DNA from: Candidatus Aerophobota bacterium
GTDB taxonomy: Bacteria; Aerophobota; Aerophobia; Aerophobales; B47-G16
Assembly: GCA_003648815.1 (NCBI GenBank)
Contig: QMPZ01000041.1
Span: 1 to 10,516 of the forward strand
Reading direction: 5' to 3'
Length of the DNA stretch: 10,516 bases
A program made the translations under genes and the position numbers. Under the pieces are notes generated by a model. The model ran no database searches, was not told where the DNA came from, and worked only from the letters and a program-made list of their open reading frames with translations. This document shows, one piece after another, positions 6,134 through 10,516 of this stretch; the first letter of the stretch is position 1; each line of letters opens with the position of its first letter.

Positions 6134-7902
6134 ATCTTCAAGTGCTCCTTTTCATACTCCAATAGTTTTTGCTCCTGATAAAAGGTAGCGTATATTCCGT
6201 TGAGGTTTAAAAGCTCCTCATGGCTTCCTTGCTCGACTATTCTTCCCTCATCCATTACAATGATGAGGTCGCAGTTTTCAACGGCGACAATTCGATGAGA
6301 GATGACTATCGAGGTACGGTTCTTCATAACCTTTCTTAAGTTTTTTAAGATGCGCTCCTCCGTTTGTGCGTCTACTGAGGAGAGAGCATCGTCTAAGATC
6401 AGGATTTCAGGATTTCTAATGATTGCCCTGGCTAAGGCTATCCTCTGTTTTTGACCTCCGGAAAGAGAAACTCCCCTCTCGCCCACCAGGGTGTCAAGTC
6501 CGGCGGGAAACTCCATAATTTCGGAATAAATCTCGCATATCTTCGCCGCTTCTATGATTTCTTCTTCGGAGACACCGGGATTCCCGAAGGCTATATTTTC
6601 CCTGATGGAGGTGGAAAAGAGGAAACTTTCTTGTGGTACCACTCCTATGCTTTTTCTCAGGGTGGAGAGGCGAATTTGTCTTATATCCACGCCGTCGAGG
6701 AAAAGAGTTCCTGCAGGTGGATCAAACACTCGACAAAGAAGGTGAATCAGGGTACTCTTTCCTGAGCCAATCCTTCCCACTATTCCCAGCCTCATTCCAG
6801 GCTGGATGACGAGATTTATATTTTTCAAGGCAGCATCTCTTTCCCCGGGATAGGTAAAGGAGAGGTTGCGATATTCTATCTTTCCCCGAACTTTTATCTC
6901 AAGGGTATCCTTCTCATCCTTTATCTCCGGCTCTGTCAGGAGGATCTTGTTTATCCTCCCCATAGAGGCCGCTCCCCGCTGAAAGAGATTTACCATCCAT
7001 CCAATGGCCATCATAGGCCAGGTCAACATTCCCAGATACATAGTGAAGGCAACTAAATCTCCAATGCTTACCTCACCTAAGATGGCCTTTCTTCCTCCGA
7101 ACAAGATAACAAGGGCAGTGGTCAGACCCCCCAAGAGCATAAGAAGGGGGTCAAATATCCCCCAGATTTTTACCAGAGCCATATTTTTTCTGAAAAATCC
7201 GTCATTTACTCTTTTGAAGTTATCAATTTCTCCCCTTTCCTGAACAAAGGCCTTGATCTCCCTTATCCCACTCAGGCTTTCCCTTACGCTTTCCGTAAGG
7301 TCCGAAAAGGCCGCCTGAACTTTCTCGAATCGCTGATGAATCCTTCGGCCAAAAATTGTCAGGAGCAAGGCAAGGATAGGAAAAGGAACTGCCACATAAA
7401 GGGTAAGGCTGGTGCTTATGGAGATCATTGCCCCAAGAGAAAAAATTAAGAGGATAAGGGAATCAACCGAGATAAATACTCCCATAGCAGTTGCCCTTCT
7501 TACTGCCTCTATGTCATTGGTAGCTCTGGCCATGAGGTCCCCTGTTCTGATGCGACCGAAGAAGGTTGCCGACAGGGTCTGAACATGGGAGAAGAGCTTG
7601 TTGCGAAGATACTCCTCTATCTTTCGGGAAGTTCCTATGATAAAGTAACGCCAGACGAAACGTAAAGCAGCTGCTACTAACGCCAGGGCTACCATATAAA
7701 AGGCGTATTTGGCCAAAATCAGGCCGGTAGCCTTTCCCAGAGCGAGAATGTCCACTGCCCTTCTGATTATAAGGGGAAGGATAAGCTGAGTTCCGTCGAC
7801 CACAAAAATGGCTAAAAGGCCGATTATTAGTCTATGTTTGTATCTCCAGATAAGTGAGAATAAAGCCTTGAATTCTTCCCTCTTTTTATTAGATTTGTTC
7901 AT
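6130..7902 (-). CDS. ABC exporter subunit, TM287-like (consensus signature, Asp replacing catalytic Glu)
   Basis: This 590-residue half-transporter has six hydrophobic helices (about 24-320) fused to an ATPase domain. Visible are the A-loop Tyr351, Walker A GRIGSGKST (376-384), Q-loop Gln424, a consensus signature LSGGQ (480-484), Walker B ILILDD (500-505) and switch His536. Asp505 stands where the catalytic glutamate is expected. That defect is matched by the degenerate signature of the next gene's product, the arrangement described for Thermotoga TM287/288 and for TmrAB. In such pairs this subunit supplies the intact signature to the working site, and its own Walker motifs form the degenerate site. 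It is the first gene of the operon. Its ATG has an AAGG-rich Shine-Dalgarno stretch (AAGGGAAGG) just upstream and a promoter at 7931-7958. The TGA overlaps the partner's ATG (ATGA), which supports equal synthesis. The substrate is not predictable from sequence. Confidence 0.93.
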   Translation of the reverse strand: MNKSNKKREEFKALFSLIWRYKHRLIIGLLAIFVVDGTQLILPLIIRRAVDILALGKATGLILAKYAFYMVALALVAAALRFVWRYFIIGTSRKIEEYLRNKLFSHVQTLSATFFGRIRTGDLMARATNDIEAVRRATAMGVFISVDSLILLIFSLGAMISISTSLTLYVAVPFPILALLLTIFGRRIHQRFEKVQAAFSDLTESVRESLSGIREIKAFVQERGEIDNFKRVNDGFFRKNMALVKIWGIFDPLLMLLGGLTTALVILFGGRKAILGEVSIGDLVAFTMYLGMLTWPMMAIGWMVNLFQRGAASMGRINKILLTEPEIKDEKDTLEIKVRGKIEYRNLSFTYPGERDAALKNINLVIQPGMRLGIVGRIGSGKSTLIHLLCRVFDPPAGTLFLDGVDIRQIRLSTLRKSIGVVPQESFLFSTSIRENIAFGNPGVSEEEIIEAAKICEIYSEIMEFPAGLDTLVGERGVSLSGGQKQRIALARAIIRNPEILILDDALSSVDAQTEERILKNLRKVMKNRTSIVISHRIVAVENCDLIIVMDEGRIVEQGSHEELLNLNGIYATFYQEQKLLEYEKEHLKI

Positions 7903-7930
7903 TTGCCTTCCCTTGAGTTGAATTCCCTAT

Positions 7931-7958
7931 ATTTTAATACATACCCTTTTTTTGTAAA
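7931..7958 (-). promoter_or_regulatory. Putative sigma70-type promoter for the ABC-thi-tsa operon
   Basis: On the minus strand TTTACA (7953-7958) and TAAAAT (7931-7936) are separated by 16 bp; each matches five of six consensus bases. Transcription would start near 7924, about 22 nt before the ATG at 7902. The first three bases of the -35 box belong to the first unit of the heptamer array, so the repeat directly borders this promoter. Confidence 0.55.
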
Positions 7959-8053
7959 GGGTGAAGAGTAAAGGGTGAAGGGGGAAGAGTGAAGAGTGAA
8001 GGGGGAAGAGTAAAGAGTGAAGAGTGAAGAGTGAAGGGGGAAGAGTGAAGTGG
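7956..8053. repeat. Array of 14 tandem 7-bp purine-rich repeats
   Basis: Fourteen consecutive 7-bp units run without interruption from 7956 to 8053. On the plus strand they are GAAGAGT (seven copies), GAAGGGG (three), AAAGGGT (two), AAAGAGT (one) and GAAGTGG (one). Nearly all plus-strand bases are purines, broken only by the T that ends most units. The array fills the space between the exporter promoter and the mutM promoter. A 60-codon minus-strand reading frame across it (7927-8109) is only the translated repeat and is not a gene. The array looks like a minisatellite (VNTR) that could change length by slippage; any effect on expression is inferred. Confidence 0.9.
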
Positions 8054-8064
8054 GGAGGTTTTAT

Positions 8065-8092
8065 TTGCATTTTCTTCTTTATCTTATATAAT
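8065..8092 (+). promoter_or_regulatory. Putative sigma70-type promoter for mutM
   Basis: A perfect -10 box TATAAT (8087-8092) is preceded, after 16 bp, by TTGCAT (8065-8070), four of six bases of the -35 consensus. Transcription would begin near 8099, giving a leader of about 44 nt. The Shine-Dalgarno sequence AGGGGGTGAT (8128-8137) differs by one base from the ideal and sits five bases before the ATG at 8143. Confidence 0.65.
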
Positions 8093-8142
8093 TTTTGAAA
8101 GCAAGACAATACCGGTAAGAAACTAATAGGGGGTGATAAAAG

Positions 8143-8967
8143 ATGCCTGAACTACCGGAGGTTGAGACCATTAAACGTGACCTGGAAGACAAGGTAAGGG
8201 GAAAGAGGGTGAAAAGGGTAATAATAAAGAACGAAAAGTGCATAAAGGAACCTACCTCCAAAGAGTTTATCAGGAAAGTAGAGGGAAAAAGATTCGAGAA
8301 AATCCAGCGACGGGGTAAATTTCTGCTCATAGGATTGGATTCCCTGGATACCTTGGTCATTCATCTTAAGTTAACCGGACAGCTAATTTACTCCAAAGAA
8401 GGAGAGATGATAGATTATACTCGCCTGATCTTCGTCTTCCATGACAGGAGTCAGCTTAGCTTTGCTGATGTGCGCGGCTTCGGGAGTATCTGGCTCATTC
8501 CGGATGAGGATTTTGACAGGATTCCCTCTTTGGGCAGCTTAGGCCTGGAACCTCTGGAAGATGTCTTTAGCTTAGAAAGGTTCAAGGATATCTTAAGAAA
8601 GAAAAAAAGGGGAAAGATCAAGCCTCTTTTGATGGATCAGAGCCTCATTGCCGGGGTTGGCAATGTGTATTCTCAAGAGGCACTTTTTTTAGCTGGGATT
8701 CATCCGGAAAGAAATCCCTCTAAGTTACTTGACGAGGAGATAAGGAGTTTATATAATAACCTCAGGAAGATCTTGCAAGAGGCCATTAAATATCGGGGCT
8801 CATCGGTGGACAATTACGTGGATCTGGAGGGGAAAAAGGGTAGCTACGAGCAGCACCTTAACGTATATGGAAGGGAAGGGCAAAGTTGTCCCAGGTGTGG
8901 AGCCAAGATAAGGAGGATAACCTTAGCAGGGCGTGGGACCTATTTTTGTCCAAACTGTCAAAAATAA
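8143..8967 (+). CDS. mutM: Formamidopyrimidine-DNA glycosylase (Fpg/MutM)
   Basis: MutM removes 8-oxoguanine and formamidopyrimidines from DNA and nicks the strand by beta,delta-elimination. The start is certain because the enzyme needs Pro at position 2 as its nucleophile: the protein begins MPELPEVET, with Glu3 as the second catalytic residue. Lys59 in RRGKF is the conserved DNA-contacting lysine. The lesion-side wedge region shows HLKLTGQL (74-81), with Leu77 where Met is common, and DVRGFG (109-114) with Arg111 and Phe113. The helix-two-turn-helix motif is LLMDQSLIAGVGNVYSQE (162-179). A C-terminal zinc finger has Cys249, Cys252, Cys269 and Cys272, with Arg264 before the last pair. At 274 residues, length and all key residues are normal, so an active enzyme is expected. 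It is transcribed divergently from the ABC operon and followed 45 bp later by htrA. Confidence 0.97.
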   Translation: MPELPEVETIKRDLEDKVRGKRVKRVIIKNEKCIKEPTSKEFIRKVEGKRFEKIQRRGKFLLIGLDSLDTLVIHLKLTGQLIYSKEGEMIDYTRLIFVFHDRSQLSFADVRGFGSIWLIPDEDFDRIPSLGSLGLEPLEDVFSLERFKDILRKKKRGKIKPLLMDQSLIAGVGNVYSQEALFLAGIHPERNPSKLLDEEIRSLYNNLRKILQEAIKYRGSSVDNYVDLEGKKGSYEQHLNVYGREGQSCPRCGAKIRRITLAGRGTYFCPNCQK

Positions 8968-8971
8968 TAGC

Positions 8972-8998
8972 TTCAGAGGATGCTATGTATCCTCTGAA
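8972..8998. promoter_or_regulatory. Perfect 10-bp hairpin between mutM and htrA
   Basis: TTCAGAGGAT (8972-8981) and ATCCTCTGAA (8989-8998) form a perfect 10-bp stem with a 7-nt loop, starting five bases after the mutM stop codon. No U-tract follows on the plus strand; AAGGGGAGG, the htrA ribosome binding site, begins at once. The hairpin therefore does not look like a normal terminator. It could be a partial stop, an RNA processing or stability element, or a structure that affects access to the htrA ribosome binding site. Confidence 0.6.
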
Positions 8999-9012
8999 AA
9001 GGGGAGGTTTTG

Positions 9013-10516
9013 ATGAGAAAGAAAGGTTTGGTAAGTTCCCTCAGGCTCAAAAGCCTTTTTCTTTTTGTCGGATTAGCCATCTCGGGGATTTTAATGTTTT
9101 CAGGGATAGCTTCTTTAAACTATCCCTCCTTTGCTGAAGTAAGACAGTTAAGCGGCCCTCTATATCAGGAAAACGTAAGATCCCATCCCATTGATCCGGA
9201 TAGTCTCCAGGGAAAGATCATTAAGGTGGTGGAGAAGGTAAGCCCGGCGGTGGTGAGCATCAGCACGGAAAGAACGGTCAAGGCAAGAAGCTTTGAGTTT
9301 CCAGGATGGGATGAGTCTCCTTTTGATGAGTTCTTTAAACATTTTTTCGAGGAATATCCACAGAGGGAATACAAACAGAGGGGACTTGGTTCAGGGATGA
9401 TCATAAACCGGGATGGTTACATCTTGACTAATGAACACGTGATCCACGGAGCAGACAGGGATAGGATTAAGGTTACTCTTCCCGATGGACGAGCCTTCAA
9501 GGCGGAAATTGTGGGAACAGACGAGGAATCAGATATAGCTGTGCTAAAGATTAAGGGAGGCGATCTTCCCGTGGTGACTCTGGGTGATTCAGATAACCTG
9601 AGGGTGGGGCAATGGGCTATTGCCATAGGCAATCCCTTTGGCTTTGCCCTTTCTCAGCTGAGCAAAAAATACGAGCCTACGGTGACCGTGGGGGTGATCA
9701 GTGCTACGGGGAGGATCATGCAGGCAGGAGCGGAAAGAAGAACGTATACCGATTTAATTCAGACCGATGCTGCCATCAATCCGGGCAACAGTGGGGGACC
9801 TTTGGTGAACATCTGGGGAGAGGTTATCGGAATTAACACCGCCATCTTAACCCCCTCGGGAGGTTCCATAGGGATTGGATTTGCTATTCCCATAAATAAG
9901 GCAAAGAGAGTGCTCGAAAGCCTAATAAGGTATGGAGAGGTGAGGTGGCCCTGGGTGGGAATTGTTATGCAAGAGCTTACTCCAGAGCTTTCCGAAAAGT
10001 TAGGAATAGAAGGAGGGGTACAGATAGTAGGGGTGGAAGAGGGAGGTCCAGCTGATAGGGCAGGGGTTCAACCCGGAGACATTTTGGTGAAGGTAAATGG
10101 CAAGAGGGTAACGTCTATGTTTGAGGCAAGAGAGGAAATTCTTAAGGCGAAGGTCGGTGAAACAGTGACCTTGACCGTGATGAGAAATGGGAAGGAGTTA
10201 GACATACCTGTGACTACGGTTGAAAGGAAGAAGGAAAGAGAGACAATGCGTCTTATGGAGCAAAATTATGCCAGGAGCGAGCTTTTAGGAATAGAGGTGC
10301 ACAACATCACCTCAGATTTGAGGAAAAAGTACAGACTTCTGGAAGGAGAGGAAGGGGTGGTGATCACCGATATAGAGGAAGGAAGTCCTATCTCTATGGT
10401 TGGACTCGAGGAGGGTGATGTGATAAAGGAGATAAACGGAAGGCAAATTAAAAATGTGGATGATTTCAGGAAAGCTATGAGTAAGGTAAGTCCTGGAGAT
10501 ATGGTCTATATAGGAG
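9013..10516 (+). CDS. HtrA/DegP-family periplasmic serine protease (3' end outside window)
   Basis: The reading frame is open from ATG 9013 to the window edge (501 full codons, no stop). An N-terminal hydrophobic segment (about 14-34) acts as signal peptide or membrane anchor; cleavage near SFA (39-41) is possible. The trypsin-like domain (about 65-305) has the full triad: His142 in TNEHVI, Asp174 in ESDIAVL and Ser260 in GNSGGP, so it should be active. Two PDZ domains follow: PDZ1 at about 312-405 (GVQPGDILVKVNGK) and PDZ2 from about 424 (GLEEGDVIKEING), cut by the edge. Proteases of this type degrade or refold misfolded envelope proteins. About nine extra residues sit between GNPFG (206-210) and TVTVG (223-227) compared with DegP. 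GGGGAGG (9001-9007) precedes the ATG by five bases. No separate promoter was recognized; it may be co-transcribed with mutM. DegP, DegQ and DegS-type names cannot be separated here, so no symbol is given. Confidence 0.93.
   Translation, partial: MRKKGLVSSLRLKSLFLFVGLAISGILMFSGIASLNYPSFAEVRQLSGPLYQENVRSHPIDPDSLQGKIIKVVEKVSPAVVSISTERTVKARSFEFPGWDESPFDEFFKHFFEEYPQREYKQRGLGSGMIINRDGYILTNEHVIHGADRDRIKVTLPDGRAFKAEIVGTDEESDIAVLKIKGGDLPVVTLGDSDNLRVGQWAIAIGNPFGFALSQLSKKYEPTVTVGVISATGRIMQAGAERRTYTDLIQTDAAINPGNSGGPLVNIWGEVIGINTAILTPSGGSIGIGFAIPINKAKRVLESLIRYGEVRWPWVGIVMQELTPELSEKLGIEGGVQIVGVEEGGPADRAGVQPGDILVKVNGKRVTSMFEAREEILKAKVGETVTLTVMRNGKELDIPVTTVERKKERETMRLMEQNYARSELLGIEVHNITSDLRKKYRLLEGEEGVVITDIEEGSPISMVGLEEGDVIKEINGRQIKNVDDFRKAMSKVSPGDMVYIG

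Noticed and set aside
3998..7902. Degenerate ATPase residues as signs of gene decay
   Set aside because: The Asp505 and FSQGQ changes complement each other exactly as in functional heterodimeric exporters, and both frames are intact.
7956..8053. Possible CRISPR array
   Set aside because: The units are 7 bp and contiguous, with no unique spacers and no cas genes, so it is a simple tandem repeat.
7927..8109. 60-codon minus-strand reading frame with repeating Leu-Phe-Pro/His pattern
   Set aside because: It is the translation of the 7-bp repeat array and its flanks. It has no family resemblance and overlaps both predicted promoters.
1..10516. Defence island, mobile element or other new multi-gene system
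   Set aside because: All large reading frames belong to known housekeeping or transport families. No transposase, integrase, tRNA attachment site or terminal inverted repeats were seen.

Overview
The window looks like bacterial chromosomal core genome from a diderm. It has moderate GC (by eye in the 40s), AGA/AGG-rich codon use, Lys/Glu/Arg-rich proteins and short intergenic gaps. The binding protein has a signal peptide without a lipobox cysteine, and an exported HtrA protease is present; both fit a cell with a periplasm. TsaB-RimI and ThiD2-ThiE fusions, a TM287/288-type ABC exporter pair and an RbsB-like binding protein are all found in deep-branching, often anaerobic or thermophilic lineages and candidate phyla. 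The sequence alone does not name a phylum, and no phage, transposon, CRISPR, toxin or defence gene is visible.

Layout. Minus strand, read right to left from 7902: a two-subunit ABC exporter (7902-6130 and 6133-3998, overlapping by 4 nt), a ThiD2-ThiE thiamine synthesis fusion (3982-2897), tsaE (about 2934-2458, overlapping thiE) and a tsaB-rimI fusion (2444-1341). Gaps or overlaps between neighbours are at most a few tens of bases, so these five genes are most likely one operon. A 258-bp intergenic region (1083-1340) follows. It holds a strong sigma70-type promoter, a tandem 10-bp repeat just upstream of it, and a leader with two Shine-Dalgarno sites in front of a monocistronic sugar-type periplasmic binding protein gene (1082-81), which ends at a clear hairpin terminator (27-62). 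Plus strand from 8143: the DNA repair glycosylase mutM/fpg, a 10-bp perfect hairpin, and an HtrA/DegP protease gene that runs off the right edge.

The 240-bp divergent region (7903-8142) is the most unusual non-coding stretch. Fourteen uninterrupted copies of a 7-bp purine-rich unit (7956-8053) lie between two divergent promoters, and the array touches the -35 element of the exporter promoter.

How the genes work together. TsaE and TsaB are two parts of the machinery that makes the t6A37 modification of ANN-decoding tRNAs, and the attached RimI domain acetylates ribosomal protein S18, so the tail of the operon serves translation. The ABC pair shows the complementary degenerate and consensus ATP sites of heterodimeric exporters, so the two genes almost certainly encode one transporter; its substrate is unknown. 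No wholly new system was found. The items most worth checking are the heptamer array between divergent promoters, the large extracytoplasmic insertion in one exporter subunit, and the control region of the binding protein.
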